From: Peptostreptococcaceae bacterium
Lineage (GTDB): Bacteria > Bacillota_A > Clostridia > Peptostreptococcales > Acidaminobacteraceae
Assembly (NCBI GenBank): GCA_013619035.1
Contig: JABXKX010000075.1
Coordinates: forward strand, 1-6,880
Length of the DNA stretch: 6,880 nt
Direction of reading: 5' to 3'
The notes under the pieces were generated by a model. The model did no database searches and was not told where the DNA came from. It saw nothing but the letters and a program-made list of their open reading frames with translations. The position numbers and the translations under genes were made by a program. Numbering within the stretch: the stretch's first letter is position 1; every line of letters begins with the position of its first letter. Below, one piece after another: positions 1-6,516 of this stretch.

Positions 1-1667
1 CTCTTTAGTATAATTTCTAGAAACTCTTTTAATTTGATTTGAGCATGTATTGAAACTTGGTTGTAACTATCTAAGGCTTTAAAACGATCAACAAGATTAT
101 TAATTTGTCCTAGGTTTTGTATAATCAAATCATAGCTATCATCAAATCTTTTTAAAAATGAAGCCAATTCTTCACTTCTTAATCTACCAGTTTCTAAGTT
201 TTTTTCTATATTTTTTTTCTGAGAATCTAAAAAGGTTAATATCGTTAAAAAGCTACCAATCGGTGTATTGAATTCATGAGCCATTCTAGTAACAATAAAA
301 CTCAATGATGCCATTTTTTCTGTTTCGAGCAATTGTTTTTGTGTCACTCGCATATTAGATATAGTGCCTTCTAATTCCTTGTTTAATGCTCTTAAAGTTT
401 GATTCTTTTTTTCGTTTGCAACTAGTGTAGCTTCCAGTTTGTCATTATTTTTCTTAAGATAATCTGTTCGTTCTTGTACTTCTAACTCAAGATTCTTATT
501 TTGCATGCTGATTTTTTCAAATGAATAGTTTTGTAAAATTTTCATGTTTTCAATATTTTCAGCCAAAAATAATGTTTCCCTAGCATTACCAAACTCTTCT
601 GTTACAATAACATGATTATAATCACCTTTTCCAATAATATTCACTTGCCTTGATAAATTAACAATCGGTTTAGTTACAAACCTACCAATCTCCAAAGCAA
701 CTAATCCAATCAAAGAGATTGAAATAAGTACAATACCAATCAAGATAGCTCTTAGGTCATAATACCACTTGAACATCTCTTCCTCTTTAAGAACAATTGC
801 TATTATCCATTTGTTTCGAAGTTTCGAATAGATGAAATAACTCTTTTCATTTTCTGAATAAAACTCAAGAACTCCTCTATCTGAGTTAAATGACAAATCC
901 TTTGTCCATTCTTTAATCTCCTCATACAATACGGAATCATTTGAGTCCGGTTTTACAATAAACTCTCCCTTTGAATCCAACAATACTGCATATCCAGATT
1001 CTAATTCTTCAATATTATGAATTTCTGCTGCCATTTTTTCAAAATAATAATCAGATCCTGCTACACCTAAAAATATACCATCTAATACAACTGGATATGT
1101 TCTAGAAACATATAGCACCTCATGATTAAAATCAATATTGCCACTGAATGGTAACGACCAAAATGGTTCTTTTGTTGCTTCGGGTAAAAAGTACCAGTTT
1201 TTAGAAGGTGTTTGATCTACATAAAATGATAATGGGACTTCTGGTTGACGAATAACATCACCATTGCCATTTAAATCAGAATACCAAACATCATGAGCCG
1301 CATCATCTAATGCTGGAGCAAAAAACATATATGCTGAGTGAGAGTTTGACGTTTCTTTTGCAAACCTCATAATACTTGAACTTATGATAGTTTCAAACTC
1401 ATCTAAATAATTGGGTTCTGTTAAATATGCTGATTTATCAAATAATGATTCTACCATTATTTTAATGGCATACCCTGTTTCTTCAACATCCATAAGTTCA
1501 TGGTTAAAAAAAGCAGAGTATTTGGAAACAACTTGAATATAAGTTTCAAAGGCATCTTTGTCATACGCAGATTGAGTTTGTAACATGAAAATAAGGCCGA
1601 TAATAATTGATATCGACACAATACTTATAAGGATAAGAAATAGTATTTTACTGCGTATAGAATTCAT
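1..1667 (-). CDS. dCACHE sensor histidine kinase, C-terminus beyond the window
   Basis: The gene enters from the left edge, so 555 codons are visible and the ATP-binding domain is missing. The start is ATG at 1667, five bases after a perfect AGGAGG. In order there is a transmembrane helix (about residues 8-29), an extracellular sensor region of about 270 residues resembling a double CACHE domain (NWY at 157-159, the GVAGSD stretch ending at D206), and a second transmembrane helix (about 307-328). A HAMP-like linker, a long charged coiled coil (about 375-450) and the phosphoacceptor helix follow. The H-box reads MAHEFNTPIG with H464 as the likely autophosphorylated histidine; the next segment (NLETGRL, then NLGQINNLVDRFKALD) fits the histidine kinase subgroup with an AHE(I/F)NTPIG box. 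The ligand is unknown. K156 sits where many amino-acid-binding CACHE domains carry Arg, so amino-acid binding is uncertain. No response regulator is visible; it may lie to the left. No separate promoter was recognised. Confidence 0.88.
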   Translation of the reverse strand, partial: MNSIRSKILFLILISIVSISIIIGLIFMLQTQSAYDKDAFETYIQVVSKYSAFFNHELMDVEETGYAIKIMVESLFDKSAYLTEPNYLDEFETIISSSIMRFAKETSNSHSAYMFFAPALDDAAHDVWYSDLNGNGDVIRQPEVPLSFYVDQTPSKNWYFLPEATKEPFWSLPFSGNIDFNHEVLYVSRTYPVVLDGIFLGVAGSDYYFEKMAAEIHNIEELESGYAVLLDSKGEFIVKPDSNDSVLYEEIKEWTKDLSFNSDRGVLEFYSENEKSYFIYSKLRNKWIIAIVLKEEEMFKWYYDLRAILIGIVLISISLIGLVALEIGRFVTKPIVNLSRQVNIIGKGDYNHVIVTEEFGNARETLFLAENIENMKILQNYSFEKISMQNKNLELEVQERTDYLKKNNDKLEATLVANEKKNQTLRALNKELEGTISNMRVTQKQLLETEKMASLSFIVTRMAHEFNTPIGSFLTILTFLDSQKKNIEKNLETGRLRSEELASFLKRFDDSYDLIIQNLGQINNLVDRFKALDSYNQVSIHAQIKLKEFLEIILK

Positions 1668-1701
1668 AACCCCTCCTGTTTATCTAATACCCTATTCATA
1701 T

Positions 1702-1729
1702 AAAAAAAAACAGAAAGGCTAAGCCTTTC
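1702..1729 (-). terminator. Rho-independent terminator after the AraC-type gene
   Basis: Read on the minus strand, a 6-bp stem GAAAGG/CCTTTC with a 5-nt CTTAG loop (1713-1729) is followed after two bases by nine T residues (1710-1702). It lies 17 bases past the stop of the AraC-type gene and only about 35 bases before the kinase start. The kinase therefore depends either on read-through or on a promoter squeezed against this hairpin. Confidence 0.8.
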
Positions 1730-1745
1730 AAAATACTGCAAAAGT

Positions 1746-2597
1746 CTATGTTTTTTTTAATACTGCACTTTCAAGAGGAATCCATATTTCATATCGATAG
1801 GACGAAGAATCGGTATTCCCTAAAGGAAATATTTCTAATTCCGTCATACCAGAATGTTGAAAAGATGTTTTTGGAAACCACTCTAAAAATATTCTTTGCC
1901 ATAATAATGGTAATGTTTCCTTAACAGGTCCTTTGCCTGTGAAAACACACCATTTGGTTTTAGGCACATAAAGAGTTGTCCCATTGTCACCATATGTACC
2001 TATGATTGCGTCATAAATACCTTGATTGTTTTCTCTATAGCGACCGGCACCAATACGTGAAACTGTATCGTTTTTCTCTAACAGCTCGTTTATCTCAACA
2101 TGCTTTTCCTGCCAAAAACTTGAATAGGCTTTTCCTGCCATTATTTCTTCTGCTGTAAAACTCTTTTTGAATCCTTCAATATAAAAGCCGTCTTTTTCAA
2201 TTATCTTATACGATAAAGACTCTCTACCGGTCATCTGTACTTGAATGGATAGTCTAGGATAAACCTTTATGGAATCCTCACTTTTTTTGAGTTGCGTAGG
2301 TGTCATCTCAAACAATTTCTTGAAGGCACGTGTGAATGCCTCAGGACTCTCGTATTGATATTTATAAGCAAGATCAATTACTTTTATATCGGAGGTCAAA
2401 AGTTCTTTAGAAGCCATCGTCATACGTCTATTTCTAATATACTCTCCAAGTGTAAATCCTGTTAACATTTGAAAAAGTCTTTGATAATGAAACGACGAAT
2501 AACTAGCTACAGCAGCAATATCTTCCACAGTTAGTTTTTCATTAATATTATTTTCTATATAATCAATTGATTCACTCATAGCTTGAAATGCAAACAT
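1746..2597 (-). CDS. AraC-family regulator with GyrI-like effector domain
   Basis: A 283-residue transcription factor. The N-terminal third is an AraC/XylS DNA-binding domain with two helix-turn-helix motifs: the first about residues 24-45 (VEDIAAVASYSSFHYQRLFQ), the second about 73-100, ending in the family signature PEAFTRAFKKLFEMTPTQ. Residues about 118-280 form a GyrI-like/AraC effector-binding domain ending in SYRYEIWIPL. Its Glu (E270) matches the acidic residue that contacts cationic ligands in BmrR-type pockets. Such proteins usually activate transporter or detoxification genes in response to small hydrophobic or cationic molecules; the ligand here is unknown. Start ATG at 2597 is supported by GGAGG six bases upstream (2604-2608). 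The internal Met7 lacks such a site. A possible -10 (TATACT, 2620-2615) lies upstream, without a good -35. It is flanked by terminators on both sides, so it is probably monocistronic. Confidence 0.9.
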   Translation of the reverse strand: MFAFQAMSESIDYIENNINEKLTVEDIAAVASYSSFHYQRLFQMLTGFTLGEYIRNRRMTMASKELLTSDIKVIDLAYKYQYESPEAFTRAFKKLFEMTPTQLKKSEDSIKVYPRLSIQVQMTGRESLSYKIIEKDGFYIEGFKKSFTAEEIMAGKAYSSFWQEKHVEINELLEKNDTVSRIGAGRYRENNQGIYDAIIGTYGDNGTTLYVPKTKWCVFTGKGPVKETLPLLWQRIFLEWFPKTSFQHSGMTELEIFPLGNTDSSSYRYEIWIPLESAVLKKT

Positions 2598-2656
2598 AAG
2601 CCACCTCCATCTTTAGTATATAAGAAAATTAATGAAAATACCTAGCAAAAAATGCG

Positions 2657-2680
2657 AAAAAAAAAGGGCTAAGCCCTTTT
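2657..2680 (-). terminator. Terminator of the iscR-iscS-nifU operon
   Basis: On the minus strand a 7-bp stem AAAAGGG/CCCTTTT with loop CTTAG (2680-2662) runs into a nine-T tract (2665-2657). The first stem arm overlaps the TAA stop of nifU (2681-2679), so the operon ends almost exactly at the end of its last gene. The loop and stem core resemble the terminator at 1702-1729. Confidence 0.85.
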
Positions 2681-3107
2681 AGTGATCATGTGCATCATCT
2701 AAATCATCAGGATTAAATCCTTCTAATCCAGCATATGTTTTGTTATTTTTCTTAGCATAATCGTAAATTGCTACTTTAAATGCTTGCTCAGCTAAAACTG
2801 AACAATGTACTTTTACAACTGGTAAGCCACCTAATTCATCAACCACATCTTTATTAGTGATTTCTAAAGCTTGATCGATTGTTTTACCAATTAACATTTC
2901 AGTTGAGATACTTGAAGCAGCAATAGCTGATCCACATCCGAAAGTTCTAAACTTCACATCTATTATTACATCATTTTCTACTTTGACATACATTCTCATG
3001 ATATCACCACATTTAGCATTACCTACTTCGCCAATACCATCTGCGTCTTTAATTTCTCCTGCATTTCTTGGATTTAAGAAATGATCCATTACTTTATCGT
3101 TATACAT
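2679..3107 (-). CDS. nifU: Fe-S cluster assembly scaffold NifU/IscU
   Basis: A 142-residue cytosolic scaffold on which [2Fe-2S] or [4Fe-4S] clusters are built from iron and the sulfur delivered by the IscS cysteine desulfurase. All three ligand cysteines of the family are present: C33 in NAKCGD, C58 in FGCGSA and C102 in VHCSVLAEQA, with D35 as the conserved Asp that favours cluster release. The N-terminus (YNDKVMDHFLNPRN) and length match clostridial NifU/IscU proteins consisting of the N-terminal scaffold domain only. There is no ferredoxin-like or C-terminal Nfu domain. The C-terminus is acidic and ends in histidines (DDLDDAHDH). ATG at 3107 follows a GGGAGG site six bases upstream. It is the last gene of the operon, 12 nt after iscS. 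The iscU name would be equally valid. Confidence 0.96.
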   Translation of the reverse strand: MYNDKVMDHFLNPRNAGEIKDADGIGEVGNAKCGDIMRMYVKVENDVIIDVKFRTFGCGSAIAASSISTEMLIGKTIDQALEITNKDVVDELGGLPVVKVHCSVLAEQAFKVAIYDYAKKNNKTYAGLEGFNPDDLDDAHDH

Positions 3108-3119
3108 ATGTGCCTCCCA

Positions 3120-4289
3120 CTAGTTATTTGCTGGATACAACGGTGACATTTCTCTTAGTCGTTGTACAATTGGTATTAAAACTTCTATTGCATAGTCTAC
3201 ATCTTCTTCTGTTGTGAAATCACCTAAACTCAATCTTAATGAACCATGAGCAACTTCGTGAGTTAATCCAATACCCATCAAGACGTGAGATGGATCTAAA
3301 CTCCCAGATGTACAAGCTGATCCACTTGATCCAGCAACACCTTTATGATCAAGCATTAATAACAATGCTTCACCTTCAATAAATTCAAATGAAATATTCA
3401 CATTACCTGGATGTCTTTTAGTTGGATGACCATTTAATCTTGAATAATCAATTTGTGATAATAAACCATTAATTAAACGATCTCTTAAAGCTGTTAATCT
3501 ATTCACATGTTCTTCTAAAGTTTCATGAGCTATTTCAGCAGCTTTTGCAAATCCAACAATACCTGAAATATTTTCTGTTCCAGCACGTTTCTTCTTCTCT
3601 TGAGCGCCACCTTCTACAAAGTTAGCTAGTAGTGTGCCTTTTCTAACATAAAGCGCACCAACACCCTTAGGCCCGTATATTTTATGAGAAGATACACTTA
3701 ACAGATCAATATTTAATGCTTCTACATCTATCGCAACATTTCCATAAGCTTGTACAGCATCTGTATGGAAATAGATGTTATGTGCTTTTGCAATCTCACC
3801 TATTTCTTTAATTGGTTGCATCGTACCAATTTCATTGTTAATAAACATAATTGATATTAAAGCAGTCTCATCAGTAATAGCAGCTTTTAAATCTTCTAAT
3901 GAAATTAATCCTGTGTTATCTACAGGTAAATATGTAACTTTATAACCTTCTTTTTCTAAAGTTTCAGCAGCATGAAGTACCGCATGATGTTCAATTGTAC
4001 TGGTAATAATATGATTACCTTTTGGTTTAATTGATTTTAAAACACCTTTCAAAGCCCAGTTATCTGACTCTGTACCACCTGCTGTAAAATAAATTTCATC
4101 AGGATTAGCATTTAATGTCTTTGCCACTGTTTCTCTACACTTAATCAAAACTTTTTTTGCATCTCTACCAAATCCATGAGGGCTTGATGCATTTCCAAAA
4201 ATTTCTGTAAAGTATGGCATCATTGTGTCTACGACTTCTTTTTTGACTGGTGTTGTTGCTGAATAATCCATATATATACGTTTCGTCAT
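3120..4289 (-). CDS. iscS: Cysteine desulfurase IscS/NifS
   Basis: A 389-residue PLP enzyme that converts L-cysteine to L-alanine and holds the sulfur as a persulfide for the NifU scaffold and, in many bacteria, for tRNA thiolation. Visible residues: the PLP-binding lysine K203 in SVSSHKIYGPKG, H101 in the IEHHAV motif stacking on PLP, D177 and Q180 in FHTDAVQAYG, and the persulfide cysteine C326 in SSGSACTSGSLDPSHVL. The long C326 loop makes this a group I (NifS/IscS) enzyme, not SufS. The N-terminal YMDYSATTP is also characteristic. ATG at 4289 follows an AAAGGGG site (4303-4297) that overlaps the iscR stop codon, suggesting translational coupling. The gene is the second of the operon, with 12-nt gaps on both sides. 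Length and all catalytic residues are intact. Confidence 0.97.
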   Translation of the reverse strand: MTKRIYMDYSATTPVKKEVVDTMMPYFTEIFGNASSPHGFGRDAKKVLIKCRETVAKTLNANPDEIYFTAGGTESDNWALKGVLKSIKPKGNHIITSTIEHHAVLHAAETLEKEGYKVTYLPVDNTGLISLEDLKAAITDETALISIMFINNEIGTMQPIKEIGEIAKAHNIYFHTDAVQAYGNVAIDVEALNIDLLSVSSHKIYGPKGVGALYVRKGTLLANFVEGGAQEKKKRAGTENISGIVGFAKAAEIAHETLEEHVNRLTALRDRLINGLLSQIDYSRLNGHPTKRHPGNVNISFEFIEGEALLLMLDHKGVAGSSGSACTSGSLDPSHVLMGIGLTHEVAHGSLRLSLGDFTTEEDVDYAIEVLIPIVQRLREMSPLYPANN

Positions 4290-4301
4290 TATTACACCCC
4301 T

Positions 4302-4754
4302 TTAACAAAATAATTGTATGCTGTTTACTATTGAGTTTGAATCTTTCTTTTCATTATAATCATCAATCATATCCTGTAAAGTAATATTATCAACGGTTTC
4401 TAAAATACTGTCTAGTATTTTTTTATATATTACACGTGTGACACAAAACTCTGAACTATCACAGTCAAAGCCTTCTGTAACACATTCTACTGGTGCCAGT
4501 TGTTCAAGAGCTCTTAACACTTGACCTACTGTAATAAGATCCGGTGTATTGGTAAGAATATAACCACCTTGTGCACCTCTTATACTCTTAACCACTCCAG
4601 CTTTCTTGAGTTGCGCAATTAATTGTTCTAAATAGCTTAGTGAAATATTTCTTCTTTCAGCGATACTTGATAAAGCAATGGGTTGGTCACCATAGTGAAG
4701 TGCTAAATCAAACATCGCCTTTAATCCATATCTCCCTTTTGTTGAAAGTTTCAT
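4302..4754 (-). CDS. iscR: Rrf2-family Fe-S regulator IscR
   Basis: A 150-residue Rrf2 transcription factor that senses Fe-S status. The N-terminal winged helix-turn-helix (about 1-75) starts with the hallmark MKLSTKGRYGLKAMFDLA and contains the recognition region ISLSYLEQLIAQLKKAGVV and the wing SIRGAQGGYIL. The cluster-binding loop carries C91, C98 and C104, at nearly the same spacing as C92/C98/C104 of E. coli IscR. The fourth E. coli ligand (His107) is Arg here; as I recall, this C-V-T-R variant is common in Firmicutes, so the fourth ligand probably differs. The tail ITLQDMIDDYNEKK is typical. ATG at 4754 has a perfect AGGAGG five bases upstream (4765-4760). As first gene of iscR-iscS-nifU and with an IscR-like box over its promoter, it should repress its own operon when its cluster is loaded. 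Confidence 0.95.
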   Translation of the reverse strand: MKLSTKGRYGLKAMFDLALHYGDQPIALSSIAERRNISLSYLEQLIAQLKKAGVVKSIRGAQGGYILTNTPDLITVGQVLRALEQLAPVECVTEGFDCDSSEFCVTRVIYKKILDSILETVDNITLQDMIDDYNEKKDSNSIVNSIQLFC

Positions 4755-4797
4755 ATCAGCCTCCTAATCCCAACTTATTTACTAGGATTTCATCATT

Positions 4798-4826
4798 ATT
4801 ATAGTATACCCGAGTAATTTAGTCAA
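4798..4826 (-). promoter_or_regulatory. Promoter of the iscR-iscS-nifU operon
   Basis: On the minus strand, -35 TTGACT (4826-4821) and a perfect -10 TATAAT (4803-4798) are separated by 17 bp. Transcription should begin near 4791, leaving a short leader of about 36 nt with the AGGAGG at 4765-4760. No riboswitch-like structure fits into this leader. Confidence 0.85.
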
Positions 4827-4830
4827 GATT
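4806..4830. promoter_or_regulatory. IscR type-1-like operator over the isc promoter
   Basis: On the plus strand the site begins ATACCCGAGT, has an AT-only centre, and continues AGTCAAGATT. Against the 25-bp type-1 IscR consensus as I remember it (ATA-SYY-GACT-RWWWY-AGTC-RRS-TAT), 22 of 25 positions agree; the differences are at positions 9, 23 and 24. It covers the -35 and nearly all of the spacer, a position suited to repression by cluster-loaded IscR. Confidence 0.75.
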
Positions 4831-4854
4831 ATTTCTCATGAGATTTTAATCTTT
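4828..4854 (+). repeat. 27-bp direct repeat, left copy
   Basis: Identical over 27 bp to 6573-6599, in the same orientation, with no similarity continuing on either side. It contains the palindrome TCTCATGAGA followed by an overlapping inverted repeat AGATTTTAATCT. This copy begins one base upstream of the isc -35 hexamer, so it could act as an upstream promoter element or operator. Confidence 0.9.
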
Positions 4855-5156
4855 ATGACCACATAGAATTATGTCTTTATTACTGGTTTATGATTTCATC
4901 TCACTATAAGGTGTAATATGCCCATAAGAACAAACAATGATTGAAGTAACTTTTGGAAAAATATAGATAGAGCAGCTTTTAAACTTGCTTGTAATAGAGG
5001 ACCGGCAAAATAGCTATCGCTGGTGCTCTTACGAGCAATTAGGTAACGTTATTAGCATAAAATAATCATAAACATAATAAATCATCTTTATCATTAATGG
5101 CTTACAATTGTAATAGTTTATCATGAGATAATGAATCACAGGAATATGTTAACTAG
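4855..5156. other. Non-coding stretch between isc promoter and terminator
   Basis: About 300 bases with no gene I can support. It holds a degenerate relative of the 27-bp repeat (TCATGAGAT at 5121-5129 followed by AATC), a small hairpin GCTC/GAGC (about 5026-5037) and a 50-codon open frame without start or ribosome site on the minus strand (5048-4899). The segment 4995-5037 is locally richer in G+C than its surroundings. No tRNA, T-box or recognised riboswitch motif was found. Confidence 0.5.
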
Positions 5157-5199
5157 AAAAACACCCTCTGACTAAGCTATTTATTCTAAGGGTGTTTTT
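5157..5199. terminator. Bidirectional Rho-independent terminator
   Basis: An 11-bp perfect stem, AAAAACACCCT (5157-5167) and AGGGTGTTTTT (5189-5199), with a 21-nt loop. Both strands end in a five-T run, so it can work either way. Read on the minus strand it lies about 80 bases past the MarR stop and is the probable end of the GNAT/MarR transcripts. On the plus strand no gene feeds into it. Confidence 0.8.
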
Positions 5200-5280
5200 A
5201 AGACTTTTATATAAAATCGTATTTCCATAATCTCTACCAAAATATATTCTTGATAACTGGTGATGAAGGGAAAATTCTAA

Positions 5281-5790
5281 TTAACTCTGTTCATTGTTTT
5301 TGATTATGCGAACTTTATTATTGTTCTTGTCATTTAAATAACTTCTGTGTTTTCCGCTTTTAACTAGTTTCCAATCTTCTTCGATATTTAATCTCATTCT
5401 AGTCAGTAAATCGAATATTAAATCTTTTTCTTTATCATCCAATCCTTTAAGGGTTGTCCTTGTTGTATATTGCTCTTCTTTCTGAAGAAAGTCATAGACT
5501 TTAAATGCTTTCTTTAGGGGATATAGTTTCCATGCTCTACGATCATTTTCATTAGATAGTTTCTCAATGTAGCCCTTTTCTACTAACTTCTTGATTGCCT
5601 TAGCAACAGTAGTCCTGTCTACTTTGATCATATTTGATAATTCTTCTTGGCTAATACCTGGATTTTCACATATTCTCACAACTAAAATGTATTGCCCCTT
5701 TTCCAAGTTTAATTCTCTAAACTCAACATCACTAATTGTTTGAAGACATCTTGCGATCATACCAATTTCACGCATTATTAATTTATCCAT
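5281..5790 (-). CDS. MarR-family winged-helix regulator
   Basis: A 169-residue transcription factor, slightly longer than the usual 140-150 because of a basic, Asn/Lys-rich tail after about residue 145. Family features: dimerising helices at both ends, a helix-turn-helix at about 46-72 (ISQEELSNMIKVDRTTVAKAIKKLVEKG is the typical MarR reading of this segment), and a wing with the conserved NENDRRAWKLYPL, where D83 and R85 form the DxR motif. Most members are dimeric repressors relieved by small phenolic, lipid or oxidant signals; no ligand can be assigned. C15 and C41 are the only cysteines. ATG at 5790 follows GGAGG five bases upstream. The gene lies 201 bases downstream of the GNAT gene on the same strand. 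MarR and GNAT genes are often neighbours in Firmicutes, so the GNAT promoter is a reasonable but unproven target. Confidence 0.92.
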   Translation of the reverse strand: MDKLIMREIGMIARCLQTISDVEFRELNLEKGQYILVVRICENPGISQEELSNMIKVDRTTVAKAIKKLVEKGYIEKLSNENDRRAWKLYPLKKAFKVYDFLQKEEQYTTRTTLKGLDDKEKDLIFDLLTRMRLNIEEDWKLVKSGKHRSYLNDKNNNKVRIIKNNEQS

Positions 5791-5812
5791 GTTACCTCCA
5801 TGATACTTGTCT

Positions 5813-5835
5813 AATTGTTAATCATACTACCAATT
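5813..5835. promoter_or_regulatory. Candidate operator upstream of the MarR gene
   Basis: An imperfect inverted repeat, AATTGTTA (5813-5820) and TACCAATT (5828-5835), 7 of 8 positions pairing, with a 7-bp centre. A possible -10 TATGAT on the minus strand (5826-5821) sits in the centre, 31 bases before the start codon. The layout would suit autoregulation. No good -35 is visible and such repeats arise easily in AT-rich DNA. Confidence 0.3.
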
Positions 5836-5907
5836 TTTAAACTGTTATTTATGTTTTTTCCTATATCAATTCCAAAGAAAAATAATCTAAACGACATAGA
5901 GTAACTC

Positions 5908-5919
5908 ATATTCGAATAT
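5908..5919. repeat. 12-bp perfect palindrome between GNAT and MarR genes
   Basis: The sequence ATATTCGAATAT is a perfect palindrome in the 201-bp gap (5791-5991). No T-rich tract follows, so it is not a terminator. It may be a protein-binding site or chance. I see no clear terminator after the GNAT gene, so GNAT transcripts may run on into the MarR gene. Confidence 0.3.
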
Positions 5920-5991
5920 AAACATCAGGGACGAGAAAATATCCAGTAAACATTCTGCTAATAACGGTTTTCAAACTAGATTTAGTCATCA

Positions 5992-6438
5992 TTATTTATT
6001 ATTATAAATCATTTCTATATGAGGAATTTCATCTTCTAAGTACATCTCAGAATCTATTTCGAACCCTAAACTCCTATAAAGATCCACCAAATATTCTTGT
6101 GCTGATATTCTAATTATTTTTTCGTTTAAATGTTTATCTATAAAATCTATAGCTTTCCATAATATTTCTCTAGCCAAACCTTTACCTCTATATTTTAGGT
6201 CTACCAGAACTCTTCCTATAGATATTTCATCATAAGAAACTCCTTTTTCTAAAATTCTTAAATAAGCAACAATATTACCTTGCTCCTTGCACAACAGATG
6301 ATATGCTCTGTGATCTTTATCATCACAATCCTGATAAATACACTTCTGCTCAACAACAAATACTTCATTTCTCAATTTAAATAGTTCATACATTTCAGTT
6401 ACTTCTAATTCGTTAAGTTGCTTTATTTGAATATTCAA
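5992..6438 (-). CDS. GNAT N-acetyltransferase, ElaA-like
   Basis: A 148-residue enzyme expected to transfer acetyl from acetyl-CoA to an amine; the substrate of ElaA-type proteins is poorly defined. Numbered from the TTG start, the ElaA pattern is clear: LRNEVFVVEQKCIYQDCDDKD (22-42, central part diagnostic), the acetyl-CoA loop IGRVLVDLKYRGKGLA, with R84-G85-K86-G87-L88-A89 matching (Q/R)xxGx(G/A), and the C-terminal block from ISAQEY (111-116) to HIEM (140-143). The frame can be extended 11 codons to an ATG at 6471, but that ATG has no ribosome site. The strong AAAGGAGGAG (6454-6445) lies inside that extension and is spaced for TTG at 6438, and relatives begin with MNIQIKQLNEL-like sequence. 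TTG is therefore chosen. The promoter at 6545-6517 carries two operator-like dyads. Confidence 0.9.
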   Translation of the reverse strand: MNIQIKQLNELEVTEMYELFKLRNEVFVVEQKCIYQDCDDKDHRAYHLLCKEQGNIVAYLRILEKGVSYDEISIGRVLVDLKYRGKGLAREILWKAIDFIDKHLNEKIIRISAQEYLVDLYRSLGFEIDSEMYLEDEIPHIEMIYNNK

Positions 6439-6444
6439 CGCGAT

Positions 6445-6454
6445 CTCCTCCTTT
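6445..6454 (-). promoter_or_regulatory. Ribosome binding site deciding the GNAT start
   Basis: AAAGGAGGAG on the minus strand, with the AGGAGG core ending eight bases before TTG at 6438. The alternative ATG at 6471 is preceded by GTGTAATTTTAGC, which has no Shine-Dalgarno match. Confidence 0.85.
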
Positions 6455-6492
6455 AACACATATGCTTTCATGCTAAAATTACACTTATCATT

Positions 6493-6512
6493 TTACTTGA
6501 AAGTTCAAGTAA
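6493..6512. promoter_or_regulatory. Operator-like dyad 1 at the GNAT transcription start
   Basis: Perfect 9-bp inverted repeat TTACTTGAA / TTCAAGTAA with a 2-bp AG centre. It lies just downstream of the GNAT -10 hexamer, over the expected transcription start. It is nearly identical to dyad 2 at 6529-6550. Size and symmetry fit a dimeric winged-helix or TetR-like repressor. Confidence 0.75.
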
Positions 6513-6516
6513 GTTC

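Noticed and set aside
1732..1767. 9-bp direct repeat AATACTGCA on either side of the AraC-type gene's end
   Set aside because: Short, imperfectly extended and in AT-rich DNA; no element or hairpin is associated with it.
1702..2680. Shared CTTAG loop and GGCTAAGCC core of the two terminators flanking the AraC-type gene, possible mobile-cassette ends
   Set aside because: Terminator hairpins with this compact form are common, the arms differ in length and sequence, and no other sign of mobility is seen around the AraC-type gene.
4302..4754. Alternative identification of the Rrf2 protein as CymR or another cysteine-free Rrf2 regulator
   Set aside because: Three cysteines at IscR spacing and its position before iscS and nifU favour IscR.
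4980..5045. G+C-richer segment with GCTC/GAGC hairpin considered as a tRNA or riboswitch
   Set aside because: No cloverleaf, no TTCGA-like arm, no T-box or known riboswitch core could be found on either strand.
6471..6471. ATG at 6471 as the GNAT start
   Set aside because: No Shine-Dalgarno site upstream, whereas a near-perfect site precedes TTG at 6438 and family similarity starts there.
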